Assembly (NCBI RefSeq): GCF_043235035.1 | Contig: NZ_JAZAQF010000021.1 | Location: 62,001-126,000, forward strand | Reading direction: 5' to 3' | Length of the DNA stretch: 64,000 nucleotides | Source: CACIAM-69d sp001698445 | GTDB lineage: Bacteria > Cyanobacteriota > Cyanobacteriia > CACIAM-69d | In this document: one piece after another, positions 43,859-52,731 of the stretch | Layout of the letters: the number at the start of each line of letters is the position of its first letter | How positions within the stretch are numbered: position 1 is the first letter of the stretch | The notes under the pieces: model-generated | Told to the model about the DNA's origin: nothing | The model's input: the letters and a program-made list of their open reading frames with translations, nothing else | Databases searched by the model: none | Made by a program: the position numbers and the translations under genes

Positions 43859-44278
43859 TTAATTGGGACGGTAGGGATCGATCGAGGGATAGGGGCCAAA
43901 TTGCACTTGGCGCAATCCACAGAGATCATAGGGCTGTTCTTCCAAGACCGTCTGGGAACCATCAGAATAAATGGCTTTGATTTTGTAGTTACACCCGGAT
44001 TGATAAAGGTTGTCGTAATTAAATTCCAAGTCGATCGCTTCGCCGGATTTTAAAATGCGATCGCCTAAGAGTTCTTGCCAATCCCCTGAATAGCGAGGTG
44101 CAATATAGAGGGCGTATAAACTACGAGCATTATTGTTGCGAAAACGAATCCGCGCAACGCGGTTTTCTGGTCGAGTATTGTCCCATTGGGCGAAGGCTCC
44201 TTCGATCGCTGTGCCGAGGACTGTAACCCCGATCAGACCCATGGCAATCAGTTGGCTGCTCCACCGTTTGAAATTCAT
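43859..44278 (-). CDS. Small secreted protein, unknown function
   Basis: 139 residues. Signal peptide (MNFKRWSSQLIAMGLIGVTVLG, cleavage near AFAQ), then a beta-rich domain with RIRFRNNNARSLYALYIAPRYSGDWQELLGDRIL and LEFNYDNLYQSGCNYKIKAIY, two Cys (about 108 and 124) probably bonded. Similar small lumen/periplasmic proteins occur in cyanobacteria, but I cannot name the family. Confidence 0.6.
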   Translation of the reverse strand: MNFKRWSSQLIAMGLIGVTVLGTAIEGAFAQWDNTRPENRVARIRFRNNNARSLYALYIAPRYSGDWQELLGDRILKSGEAIDLEFNYDNLYQSGCNYKIKAIYSDGSQTVLEEQPYDLCGLRQVQFGPYPSIDPYRPN

Positions 44279-44414
44279 AACTCAGGCTCTCTGCGTGAGG
44301 TTGCAATTGAGAAAAAGATTGCGTCCAGTGTACGCGCGATTGTTCAGTCCCTGCTAGGGGATGGCAAAAATTGTTGAGAGAATGCTGAGCAATTCCTCAG
44401 TAATGTCTGCAAAA

Positions 44415-45197
44415 TCACTCAGAATCCCATTGATTTTGTCGATTGTGGAGCGTTTTTAGCTCGTTTCGCACCCGATCGCCCAGTTTCAATGCTTCATCAA
44501 GTACTTGACTATATTCAAGGGCTTGATCCGTCACCAGTTGCATATGCTGACCCAGGGTAGCCCCTTCAAAGGCATCCACTTGCGCCATCACCACATCTTG
44601 GTTTTCACGTAACACCCGTTCTATTTTCAAGGCATTTTCCAGCTCTGATCGCAGTTGGCTCAAGGTAGCAATTGTTTGGGCTTGCTCCTCAGGACTGATC
44701 ACCTTTCCAGAGGCTTGGGCCAGTTGAGCCTTCACATCCGTTGCGCGCACCAGTCGATTAAATTTTTCGACCTCTTGAGTCAAGGGCAGGAGCGATCGCA
44801 AGGTATCTTGTTTTTTTTCTTCATCCCAAGAAAACCAAATGGACATGGGAATACCCGTCAGCAGACAAGCACTGGCAGACCAGCGCACAATGTTAATGAC
44901 GCTGATTCCAGCAAACAAGCCCAACAGACGAACTAAGTAAAACCCACCAATGGCAATTGGAATCACAAAAATCCCAAGCAAGATTGCCCAAATAATCGAA
45001 AACCAAAATCCATTCCAGGCATATTTCAAGCACCGCTTGCCAATTACTTGCCATTTAGACAATTTACGATTTTGATGCAAGACTTTAGACAACTCTTGAG
45101 CATCTTTGAAGGGAACGCCAGTTAGGGTTTGGAAGTCCGTAGGCGACAGAAGCAAGGTTTGCCAATTAGTTGTTTTTTCACCCATATTTTCACTCAT
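44415..45197 (-). CDS. Membrane protein with C-terminal coiled coil, unknown function
   Basis: 260 residues. A short cytoplasmic N-terminus (TNWQTLLLSPTDFQTLTGVPFKDAQELSKVL) is followed by two adjacent transmembrane helices (about 63-85 and 88-120), then a helical domain of about 130 residues with heptad-like repeats (QTIATLSQLRSELENALKIERVLRENQDVVMAQVDAF). Start may also be ATG 45185. The 43859 gene lies downstream on the same strand, 136 bp away. Confidence 0.5.
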   Translation of the reverse strand: MSENMGEKTTNWQTLLLSPTDFQTLTGVPFKDAQELSKVLHQNRKLSKWQVIGKRCLKYAWNGFWFSIIWAILLGIFVIPIAIGGFYLVRLLGLFAGISVINIVRWSASACLLTGIPMSIWFSWDEEKKQDTLRSLLPLTQEVEKFNRLVRATDVKAQLAQASGKVISPEEQAQTIATLSQLRSELENALKIERVLRENQDVVMAQVDAFEGATLGQHMQLVTDQALEYSQVLDEALKLGDRVRNELKTLHNRQNQWDSE

Positions 45198-45769
45198 ACT
45201 CAGTTTCCATTAATGGTCAGTTTTGCCTGAACTTCACCCGATTCCATGGTCGTCAGATTCGGTCAGTCAGCCCTGATGGTTTGCGATTTGTTTTCTATCC
45301 TAAGCATCGCCTTGCCTCTCGATCACCCGGTCTGACCGCAACCCACAGCGTCCACTGATTCGACTCAAAGGGCTGACCATCGAACCCGTGCAACTGGCCC
45401 TGGAGCGGCTAGGTCTAACTCAGTTTGTCTTGGCCGAAAAGGAGGCGATCGCGCCGCGCCCCAGTCATCTGAATCCCCCTGCACCGCAGCAAAATCACGA
45501 CAAAATCACAGCACAATCGCGACAAGGTTGCCGGAAACGGGTAACAGCAGCGCCGGGGACGAGGGGCGAGCCTGGACAGGCACCCGATCGGGAGTGGCTC
45601 AGCTCGGCGCGATCGCGTTCCTGCCAGGGTTACCCCAGACGGCAAACCCCCACCCCTTGGGTCGTAAAAGCCGATCGCGCTCGATCGCCCTCCCTGCCTA
45701 CAATAGCGCTACGGTCGTGCAGCGGAGGCTGATCCCTGCCGGAGTGATTCCTGTGCGTCCTGAAATCCC
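45198..45769. other. Long intergenic region upstream of clpB
   Basis: 572 bp. The stretch 45373-45460 reads in one frame as IEPVQLALERLGLTQFVLAEKEAIA, which resembles the start of a helix-turn-helix domain but runs into unrelated sequence, so at most a gene remnant is present. The clpB promoter should lie at the right end: TACAAT at 45699-45704 is a -10 candidate with no good -35. No CIRCE element was seen. Confidence 0.45.
45699..45704 (+). promoter_or_regulatory. Candidate -10 box upstream of clpB
   Basis: TACAAT lies 65 bp before the ATG in otherwise GC-rich sequence. No consensus -35, so sigma usage is open. Confidence 0.3.
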
Positions 45770-48388
45770 ATGCAACCGACTGATCCCAATAAGTTCACCA
45801 CCAAGGCTTGGGAAGTGATTGCCCAAATGCCGGAAGTTGCCAAACAAAATCGCCAACAACAGCTAGAGTCAGAACATTTACTCAAATCATTATTAGAACA
45901 AGAGGGATTAGCCACCAGTATTTTTAAAAAGGCCGGGGCCCAGCCCAGTCGCTTACAGGAATTAGCGGATCAATTCTTGCAGAAGCAGCCCAAAATTTCC
46001 GGTGATATTGGCTCCGTTTATTTGGGGCAAAGCCTGGATAAGTTGCTCGATCGGGCCGAGGTTTTTCGCAAGGAATTTGGTGATGAATATCTCTCGATCG
46101 AACACCTCGTGTTGGGGTTTACCAAGGACGATCGTTGCGGTCGCAAGATTTTTGATGAAGTTGGGCTGAATGAGGCCAAACTACGGGAAGCAATCAAACA
46201 AGTGAGAGGCAATCAAACCGTGACCGATCGCGATCCAGAAGGGAAATACGAGGCTCTTGAAAAATATGGCCGAGATCTCACCCAATATGCCCGCCAAGGA
46301 AAGCTCGATCCAGTCATTGGCCGGGATGACGAAATTCGCCGCACCATTCAAATTTTGTCGCGTCGCACCAAAAATAATCCTGTTTTAATTGGTGAGCCGG
46401 GGGTGGGCAAAACTGCGATCGCAGAAGGATTGGCTCAGCGAATTGTAAAAGGAGACGTGCCAGAGTCCTTGCAAAATCGCACCCTGATCGCCCTCGACAT
46501 GGGCGCACTGATTGCTGGGGCCAAATATCGCGGGGAATTTGAAGAGCGTCTGAAAGCGGTGCTCAAGGAAGTGACTGATTCTGAAGGGAATATCATTCTC
46601 TTCATCGATGAAATTCACACCGTTGTGGGCGCAGGAGCAACACAGGGGGCCATGGATGCCGGTAACCTTCTAAAACCGATGCTGGCTCGGGGTGAATTGC
46701 GCTGTATTGGAGCCACCACCCTCGACGAATACCGCAAATATATTGAAAAAGATGCGGCATTGGAACGACGGTTCCAACAGGTTTATATTGACCAGCCTTC
46801 GGTGGTGGATACGATTTCAATTCTGCGAGGATTGAAAGACCGCTATGAAACCCACCACAATGTCAAGATTTCCGATAGTGCTTTGGTGGCGGCGGCAACT
46901 CTTTCTAATCGCTATATTAGCGATCGCTTTTTGCCGGACAAGGCGATCGATCTAGTGGATGAAGCCGCCGCCAAGTTGAAAATGGAAGTTACCTCTAAGC
47001 CAGAGGAACTGGATGAAATTGATCGCAAGATTTTGCAACTGGAAATGGAGCGCTTATCCTTACAAAAGGAGAGCGATTCAGCGTCCAAGGAGCGGTTGGA
47101 GCGGCTCGATCGGGAACTGGCAGATCTGAAGGAAACCCAAAGCCATTTGAACGCCCAATGGCAACAGGAAAAAGATCTGTTGGAGCAACGAAAAGCCCTC
47201 AAAGAACAGATCGATCGGGTGGAGCTAGAAATTCAGCAAGCAGAGCGAGACTATGACCTCAACCGGGCAGCTGAATTAAAGTTTGGAACCCTGAATGAAC
47301 TGCATCAGCAATTGCAGACCATCGAACAGACGATTTCGACTCAGCAATCGAGCGGTCAAATTTTGCTGCGAGAAGAGGTCAGTGAGTCTGATATTGCTGA
47401 AATTATTGCCAAGTGGACTGGCATTCCGGTCAGCAAATTGATTGCTTCCGAAATGGAAAAATTACTGCATTTGGAAGACGAGCTACACCAACGAGTGATT
47501 GGCCAAGATGAGGCCGTCACAGCGGTGGCCGATGCTATTCAGCGATCGCGGGCGGGGCTGGCCGATCCTAACCGCCCGATCGCCAGCTTTATCTTCCTGG
47601 GCCCCACAGGCGTTGGCAAAACTGAACTCGCTAAATCCCTGGCGGCTTATCTATTCGACACCGAAGAAGCAATGGTGCGAATTGATATGTCGGAATACAT
47701 GGAGAAACATGCGGTTTCGCGCTTGGTCGGTGCGCCTCCCGGTTATGTGGGCTACGAAGAAGGTGGACAACTCACAGAGGCTATTCGTCGTCGTCCTTAT
47801 TCGGTGATTCTGTTTGATGAAATTGAAAAAGCGCACCCGGATGTGTTCAACATCATGCTGCAAATTTTGGATGATGGTCGAGTGACCGATTCCCAAGGGC
47901 GCACCGTTGATTTCAAAAACAGCATCATCATTTTGACCAGTAACATTGGCTCCCAATACATTTTGGAATTGGCGGCCGATAACAGTCGCTATGAAGAAAT
48001 GCGGGCGCGGGTGATGGCGGCCATGCGCGAACAATTCCGCCCAGAATTCCTGAATCGAATTGATGACATCATCATTTTCCACGGTCTCGAAAAGTCGGAA
48101 TTGCGCCAAATTATCCAAATTCAAGCCCAGCGACTGGAAGCCCGTTTAGCGGAGAAGAAAATGGCCCTGAAACTGTCAGAAGCGGCGATCGACTTCTTGG
48201 CAGAGGTTGGCTACGATCCCACCTACGGCGCACGCCCCTTAAAACGAGCCGTGCAACGGGAATTGGAAACCCAAATTGCTAAGTGCATTTTGCGGGGTGA
48301 GTTTACCGAAGGTGACACGATTTGGGTTGATATTGAAAACGAGCGACTGGCTTTTAAGCGGCTGACGGCGGACTTGGTGGCACTCTAG
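45770..48388 (+). CDS. clpB: ATP-dependent chaperone ClpB (disaggregase)
   Basis: 872 residues, full length. N-terminal Clp-N repeats (about 5-145), AAA-1 with Walker A GEPGVGKT (208-215) and Walker B LFIDEIH, the long coiled-coil M domain (about 405-525), AAA-2 with Walker A GPTGVGKT (611-618) and pore loop GYVGYEEGG, and the D2-small domain ending near TYGARPLKRAVQ. It lacks an IGF/L loop, which distinguishes it from ClpA/ClpC. It works with DnaK to rescue aggregated proteins after heat stress. Confidence 0.96.
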   Translation: MQPTDPNKFTTKAWEVIAQMPEVAKQNRQQQLESEHLLKSLLEQEGLATSIFKKAGAQPSRLQELADQFLQKQPKISGDIGSVYLGQSLDKLLDRAEVFRKEFGDEYLSIEHLVLGFTKDDRCGRKIFDEVGLNEAKLREAIKQVRGNQTVTDRDPEGKYEALEKYGRDLTQYARQGKLDPVIGRDDEIRRTIQILSRRTKNNPVLIGEPGVGKTAIAEGLAQRIVKGDVPESLQNRTLIALDMGALIAGAKYRGEFEERLKAVLKEVTDSEGNIILFIDEIHTVVGAGATQGAMDAGNLLKPMLARGELRCIGATTLDEYRKYIEKDAALERRFQQVYIDQPSVVDTISILRGLKDRYETHHNVKISDSALVAAATLSNRYISDRFLPDKAIDLVDEAAAKLKMEVTSKPEELDEIDRKILQLEMERLSLQKESDSASKERLERLDRELADLKETQSHLNAQWQQEKDLLEQRKALKEQIDRVELEIQQAERDYDLNRAAELKFGTLNELHQQLQTIEQTISTQQSSGQILLREEVSESDIAEIIAKWTGIPVSKLIASEMEKLLHLEDELHQRVIGQDEAVTAVADAIQRSRAGLADPNRPIASFIFLGPTGVGKTELAKSLAAYLFDTEEAMVRIDMSEYMEKHAVSRLVGAPPGYVGYEEGGQLTEAIRRRPYSVILFDEIEKAHPDVFNIMLQILDDGRVTDSQGRTVDFKNSIIILTSNIGSQYILELAADNSRYEEMRARVMAAMREQFRPEFLNRIDDIIIFHGLEKSELRQIIQIQAQRLEARLAEKKMALKLSEAAIDFLAEVGYDPTYGARPLKRAVQRELETQIAKCILRGEFTEGDTIWVDIENERLAFKRLTADLVAL

Positions 48389-48649
48389 GTTAGGCAACGG
48401 CAATCGCCCATGGCTCTCGATCGTGCTGAGTTGCCCAAAATCGCCTAAAGTTCAAGGCCACTGGGAAATTTCCGAGTCGCATGGGTCGATCGCCCCTAGT
48501 TTGTGATTGGAGCGATCGACCCCCATCCTTTGCGGATCTCAACAACCGATCCTGGAAGGAACAGTTCAACAAGGGGCATTGACTCAAAAAGGGGCATCGA
48601 TGGTGCAATTACAGACGAGTTCAGGTTTCTATGGGATGCGCCCATTGTC

Positions 48650-49219
48650 ATGGTTGAACTCCTAGCGGTGCTGGCAGCTTCGGCGGCGGGAGGGATGCGC
48701 ATTGCCCTGCCGCTGTTGTTGATTGGTCTCTTGCAGGGCGATCGCCTCTGGTCACGAGTGCCGCTGCTGTCGCAACTGTCGCCGCAATGGGTGCTTGGGG
48801 TGCTGGTCAGTTGGTCCCTGTTTGAGCTGTTTGCTTCCAAAAAACTGCTGGGGCAAAGAATTTTGCAGTTGGTGCAATTGGTGTTTAGTCCCTTGGCTGG
48901 GGCCGTGATGGGAATGGCGATCGCCCAAGCAGCCGATCGGACGGATCAAATCACCGTGCTGTTGGGAATTGTGGGAGGCCTGTTGGCCCTGGTTTTGCAA
49001 CTGGTGCAGGTGGGCTGGTTTTTTCGATTAGGAGGGCTGCCCCTTTGGGCAATTTTCACCCAAGATGCCCTCTGCATTTTTCTGGTGCTATTTGCCTTTG
49101 ATGCGCCCACCCAAGGGGGCACGATCGCTCTGATGCTTTTGTGGTTAGCGATTCGCAGTTCCAAGGCCTGGTATTTCCATTACCAAGGACAACCGAATTC
49201 ATCATCACCCAGAACCTAA
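48650..49219 (+). CDS. DUF4126-type integral membrane protein
   Basis: 189 residues from ATG 48650. At least five hydrophobic segments (VELLAVLAASAAGGMRIALPLLLIGLLQG, VLGVLVSWSLFELFASKKLLGQ, VQLVFSPLAGAVMGMAIAQA, ITVLLGIVGGLLALVLQLVQVG, ALCIFLVLFAFDAP). The AAGGMRIALPLLLIGL motif and helix order fit the DUF4126 family. Function unknown. Confidence 0.65.
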   Translation: MVELLAVLAASAAGGMRIALPLLLIGLLQGDRLWSRVPLLSQLSPQWVLGVLVSWSLFELFASKKLLGQRILQLVQLVFSPLAGAVMGMAIAQAADRTDQITVLLGIVGGLLALVLQLVQVGWFFRLGGLPLWAIFTQDALCIFLVLFAFDAPTQGGTIALMLLWLAIRSSKAWYFHYQGQPNSSSPRT

Positions 49220-49240
49220 TGATCAAAATGATCCAAGCGA

Positions 49241-49837
49241 TTAATCAACCGCTAGCCAATCAAAGAGCTGACCCAGCGTGAGTTGAAATTCAGCCGCGAA
49301 CTCAGGCACAGGCAAGCGATCGTTTGCATCCCGAAAAACTGAAATTTGGCAATCATGATTAATTGTTAAAACACCATTTTGATCGGGGTCAATTAGCCAG
49401 CCCATTTGCGTTCCGTGCTGAGCACAATGCAGTAGCTTGTCAATGATGCCCAGGCTTGCTTGCTTGGGTGATAAGATTTCGATCGCCCAATCTGGAGCTT
49501 CGGTAATTGGGTGAGAAACTAATCGATTGTTAATATCACGCGGGATTCGATCCCAGGTTAAAACCACCAAGTCTGGCACAATCGCTCGATCGCCAAAGGT
49601 ACATCGCAACTCAGAAAAGGCACGGGCAACTTTACGAGTTTTCAAAGCCGCATTGATGGCCGCGCCCAAGTCCATTTGCAGTGCACTATGCTCAATTTGC
49701 GGCATTGGTTTTTGAATGATTTTGCCGTTAATGAATTCATTGGCCGGCTGGGTATCGGGCAGGGCCAAAAACTGGTTTAGGTCGATCGCCTCTGGGGCTG
49801 ACTCAGCAGCAACCGGAGCGCTTAGGCTAGCGGTCAT
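49241..49837 (-). CDS. Uma2 family endonuclease-like protein (DUF820)
   Basis: 198 residues, intact. NQFLALPDTQPANEFINGKIIQKPMP begins the domain; the PD-(D/E)XK-type residues are in VPDLVVL, DWAIEILSPKQ and IDKLLHCAQHGTQMGWLIDPDQ. It is of the same subfamily as the fragment at 4991-5323. It lacks the promoter-like repeat found in the 5-7 kb array. Confidence 0.8.
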   Translation of the reverse strand: MTASLSAPVAAESAPEAIDLNQFLALPDTQPANEFINGKIIQKPMPQIEHSALQMDLGAAINAALKTRKVARAFSELRCTFGDRAIVPDLVVLTWDRIPRDINNRLVSHPITEAPDWAIEILSPKQASLGIIDKLLHCAQHGTQMGWLIDPDQNGVLTINHDCQISVFRDANDRLPVPEFAAEFQLTLGQLFDWLAVD

Positions 49838-49905
49838 TTACCGATCCTCCAAAACCGATGCAGTGGGCTATCTCTTCCCAGGATAGCGACTGGTTTTGAC
49901 TAAAT

Positions 49906-50328
49906 TCAAATCCGTTGCTCATCCAGCCAGCGCTGCAAAATCGCCGCTGCCGCATAGCGATCAATGCTGCTCTTGTCCCGCGAGGGTTGGAGGCCGCGCG
50001 ATCGCAACAGTTCCTCGGCTTCCACCGAACTCAGCCGCTCATCCACCAACACAAACGGCAGCCCGATCGCCATGGCATAGCGCTTGGCCCACTTGCGGGC
50101 GTGGCGAGTTTGGGCGCTGTCTTCCCCATCCATCGTCAAGGGCAACCCGGCCACCAACACTGTGGCCTGGCGCTCCTGGGCGATCGCCCGCAACGCCGCC
50201 ACATCCTGCTCAAAGGATTGCCGCTCGATCGTGGCGATCGGGCTGGCCAGTAACCCAAGGCGATCGCACCCCGCCACCCCGATCCGTTTGCGCCCAATAT
50301 CCAGGGCGATCGCCGCCACTTCTGCCAT
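49906..50328 (-). CDS. ruvX: Putative pre-16S rRNA nuclease / Holliday junction resolvase-like YqgF
   Basis: 140 residues, RNase H-like fold. ALDIGRKRIGVAGCD holds the first catalytic Asp, VLVAGLPLTMDGED the middle motif, and DERLSSVEAEELLRSRG with the late SSIDRYAAAAIL Asp completes the set. In E. coli the homologue trims the 16S rRNA 5' end; the older name is Holliday junction resolvase. Complete length. Confidence 0.92.
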   Translation of the reverse strand: MAEVAAIALDIGRKRIGVAGCDRLGLLASPIATIERQSFEQDVAALRAIAQERQATVLVAGLPLTMDGEDSAQTRHARKWAKRYAMAIGLPFVLVDERLSSVEAEELLRSRGLQPSRDKSSIDRYAAAAILQRWLDEQRI

Positions 50329-50428
50329 GGTTGTTGATCTCTAACCAGCTCAATTCATCCCAAACAAATCGGGGCAGGCCCAGCCCACCCCGATTCACGT
50401 GACTATTATTTTGGCAGTCATCTCGTGG

Positions 50429-50448
50429 GGGCGTAACGCCTTACGCCC
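50429..50448. other. Perfect 8-bp stem-loop between dedA and ruvX
   Basis: GGGCGTAA and TTACGCCC pair around a CGCC loop, 20 bp past the dedA stop. There is no T-run on the minus strand, so it could be a processing hairpin or a dispersed palindrome rather than a terminator. Confidence 0.5.
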
Positions 50449-50467
50449 TTCGTCAGTTACCCACTTT

Positions 50468-51091
50468 TTAACCGTTACCCTTGTTGCGTAAATCCAGGTT
50501 TTTCTTCACCAACCAAGCCGCAAAGCCCAACACCAAAATTCCCAACACAATCTTAGAAACCGGGCTGAGATATTCATCAACCAGCTCATAGTTCGAGCCG
50601 AGTTTGTAGCCCAAGGTGGTGAGGGCTGCTGTCCAAATGATCGTGCCGAGAGTGGTGTAGATCGTGAAGGGAACGATCGGCATTTCTTCAATGCCCGCCG
50701 GAAGCGAAATCAGCGTCCGAATTCCTGGAACCATCCGACCCAAAAACACAGCCTTAGCACCATGCTTTTGGAACCAGGTTTTGGATTTCCCCACATCCTC
50801 GCCGGAAATTCCGATCCATTTGAAGTATTTGTCGGCCCAACGTTCTAGGCGTTCTTCGTTGACCAGTTTGCCGATGTAATACCAAGGATAGGCTCCCAAA
50901 ACTGTGCCGATTACACCCGCTGCGATCGCCGGAATCAGTTCTAGGTTGTTATTGGGCTGCGAAGCCGTAAACCCCGCCAAGGGCATGATTAATTCGGAAG
51001 GAATCGGCGGGAATAGATTTTCCAAAAACATCAGGAACCCAATGCCGAAATAGCCCAGGGAACCAATAATTTCAACAATCCACTCTTTCAT
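50468..51091 (-). CDS. DedA family membrane protein
   Basis: 207 residues from ATG 51091. ENLFPPIPSELIMPLAGF is the reentrant DedA signature; AYPWYYIGKLVNEERLERW and FLGRMVPGIRTLISLPAGIEEM follow. Four or five hydrophobic segments. DedA/DTT1-type proteins are undecaprenyl-phosphate or phospholipid flippases, some required for membrane homeostasis. The upstream TTG at 51118 is not needed. Confidence 0.87.
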   Translation of the reverse strand: MKEWIVEIIGSLGYFGIGFLMFLENLFPPIPSELIMPLAGFTASQPNNNLELIPAIAAGVIGTVLGAYPWYYIGKLVNEERLERWADKYFKWIGISGEDVGKSKTWFQKHGAKAVFLGRMVPGIRTLISLPAGIEEMPIVPFTIYTTLGTIIWTAALTTLGYKLGSNYELVDEYLSPVSKIVLGILVLGFAAWLVKKNLDLRNKGNG

Positions 51092-51172
51092 AGAAAGCAA
51101 GAATAACGCGGTGAACAAAATCGATGAGTTGGGTGTGCGATCGTGAAATCAAACATCAAGCCCTTGAGGGCA

Positions 51173-51198
51173 AGACAAGGGGCTTAAGCCCCTTGTCT
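51173..51198. repeat. Dispersed palindrome, perfect 26-bp copy
   Basis: The 20-bp core CAAGGGGCTTAAGCCCCTTG (51176-51195) is extended by AGA and TCT on the sides. It lies between ahcY and dedA, both minus strand, and could act as a hairpin in the ahcY 3' UTR. The arms of the 140-bp element are not recognisable here. Confidence 0.75.
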
Positions 51199-51226
51199 CA
51201 CGCAATGAGGGTTCAGACCGTGGCGA

Positions 51227-52516
51227 TTATGTGCCTTCAGTCCAGGAGTTCATGTACTCGATCTGTTCAGCGGTCAGGGAGTCGATCGCGATGCCCATGG
51301 CCGCCAGCTTCAGACGGGCGATCTCTTGATCCACCTCATCGGGAATCGAGTAGAGACCCGGCTCCAGTTGGCCCTTGTTCTTCACCAGGTATTCGCAAGC
51401 CAGGGCTTGGTTGGCAAAGCTCATGTCCATCACGGCGCTGGGGTGGCCTTCCGCCGCCGCCAGGTTCACCAAGCGACCTTCGCCCAACACCACCACGGAC
51501 TTGCCGTTGTTCAGGCGATATTCTTCGGTGAAGTTGCGGACGGTCTTCACTTCCGACGATTGGGCCTTCAGGGCCTTCAGGTCGATTTCCAAATCGAAGT
51601 GACCGGAGTTACAAACGATCGCCCCGTCCTTCATCTTGGCGAAATGCTCGCCGCGAATCACGTGCTTGTTGCCGGTGACGGTGATGAACAGGTCGCCCAG
51701 GGCGGCGGCTTCGTCCATCGGCATCACGCGGAAACCATCCATCACGGCTTCGATCGCCGGGACGGGCAGCACTTCGGTGACGATCACGTTTGCGCCCAAA
51801 CCGCGCGCCCGCATGGCCGTGCCCTTACCGCACCAGCCATAGCCAGCAACCACCACGGTTTTGCCCGCCAACAGGACGTTGGTGGCGCGGATGATGCCGT
51901 CGAGGGTCGATTGGCCCGTGCCGTAGCGGTTGTCAAAGAAATGCTTGGTTTGCGCATCGTTGACGTTCATGGCCGGGAAGGTCAAAACGCCATCGCGCAG
52001 CATGGCCCGCAAACGGACGATGCCGGTGGTGGTTTCTTCGGTGGTGCCAATCAGGTCAGCGATTTGGTCTTGGCGCTGTTGGATCAAGGTGGCGGTCACG
52101 TCGGAACCGTCATCGATGATCACGTTCGGTTTGTGGTCGAGGGCGATGTTGACGTGGCGCAGATAGGTTTCGGTGTCTTCGCCCTTGTAGGCAAAGACCG
52201 AGATGCCTTCATCGACCACGAGGCTGGCGGCCACGTCGTCCTGGGTCGAAAGGGGGTTGCTGGCAATCAACACCGCATCCGCGCCACCGGCCTTGAGGGC
52301 GATCGCCAAGTGGGCGGTTTCGGTGGTGACGTGGCAACAAGCAACCAGACGCAAACCGGCGAAGGGTTTTTCGGTGGCGAAGCGATCGCGGATTTGGCGC
52401 AGCACTGGCATTTCTCGACCCGCCCATTCAATCCGTTGGCGACCCATGGGGGCCAAGGACAGGTCTTTGACTTCGTGTTTCACCAGTTGCGGCAAGCTTA
52501 CGGGCGCGACGGTCAT
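51227..52516 (-). CDS. ahcY: Adenosylhomocysteinase
   Basis: 429 residues, NAD-dependent. LVACCHVTTETAHLAIAL holds substrate residues; NNRYGTGQSTLDGIIRATNVLLAGKTVVVAGYGWCGKG contains the catalytic Asp/Asn/Lys region context and the GxGxxG NAD site; CNSGHFDLEID and the C-terminal LAAAEGHPSAVMDMSFANQ are standard. It hydrolyses S-adenosylhomocysteine to adenosine and homocysteine, sustaining methylation reactions. It is divergent from the nuclease gene at 52732. Confidence 0.96.
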   Translation of the reverse strand: MTVAPVSLPQLVKHEVKDLSLAPMGRQRIEWAGREMPVLRQIRDRFATEKPFAGLRLVACCHVTTETAHLAIALKAGGADAVLIASNPLSTQDDVAASLVVDEGISVFAYKGEDTETYLRHVNIALDHKPNVIIDDGSDVTATLIQQRQDQIADLIGTTEETTTGIVRLRAMLRDGVLTFPAMNVNDAQTKHFFDNRYGTGQSTLDGIIRATNVLLAGKTVVVAGYGWCGKGTAMRARGLGANVIVTEVLPVPAIEAVMDGFRVMPMDEAAALGDLFITVTGNKHVIRGEHFAKMKDGAIVCNSGHFDLEIDLKALKAQSSEVKTVRNFTEEYRLNNGKSVVVLGEGRLVNLAAAEGHPSAVMDMSFANQALACEYLVKNKGQLEPGLYSIPDEVDQEIARLKLAAMGIAIDSLTAEQIEYMNSWTEGT

Positions 52517-52578
52517 TGGGTTAGCAATTCCTTACTTGAATCGTTGAGGGGGGAGGGGCAGGTAGCTGGGGCGATCGA

Positions 52579-52593
52579 CCGGATCACATCCGG
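52579..52593. promoter_or_regulatory. Perfect inverted repeat in the ahcY/nuclease divergent region
   Basis: CCGGAT-CAC-ATCCGG, 6-bp arms with a 3-bp spacer, lies in the 215-bp region between divergent ahcY and the nuclease gene. It may be an operator for either gene. Confidence 0.4.
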
Positions 52594-52731
52594 CTGAGGG
52601 GAGATCGCTAGCCTTTTGCAGGTCAACTCAATCAGTGTATCAACTTCGTAACCTGGTGACCGGTCGCCAGGGTTTAGGATCGCCCTCAGGGCGCGGGAAA
52701 CAAGCGAAAGCTGCTCAAATAGAGACACGGG

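Noticed and set aside
45388..45732. 114-codon ORF upstream of clpB
   Set aside because: Only its first 20 or so codons resemble a known fold; the rest is low-complexity and overlaps the expected clpB promoter.
45705..45769. CIRCE/HrcA operator before clpB
   Set aside because: No TTAGCACTC-N9-GAGTGCTAA-like repeat is present.
51326..52597. 423-codon ORF antisense to ahcY
   Set aside because: Shadow of a highly conserved gene; no recognisable domain.
52517..52731. SAH riboswitch upstream of ahcY
   Set aside because: I could not find the conserved SAH aptamer core in the 215-bp region; only a short inverted repeat is present.
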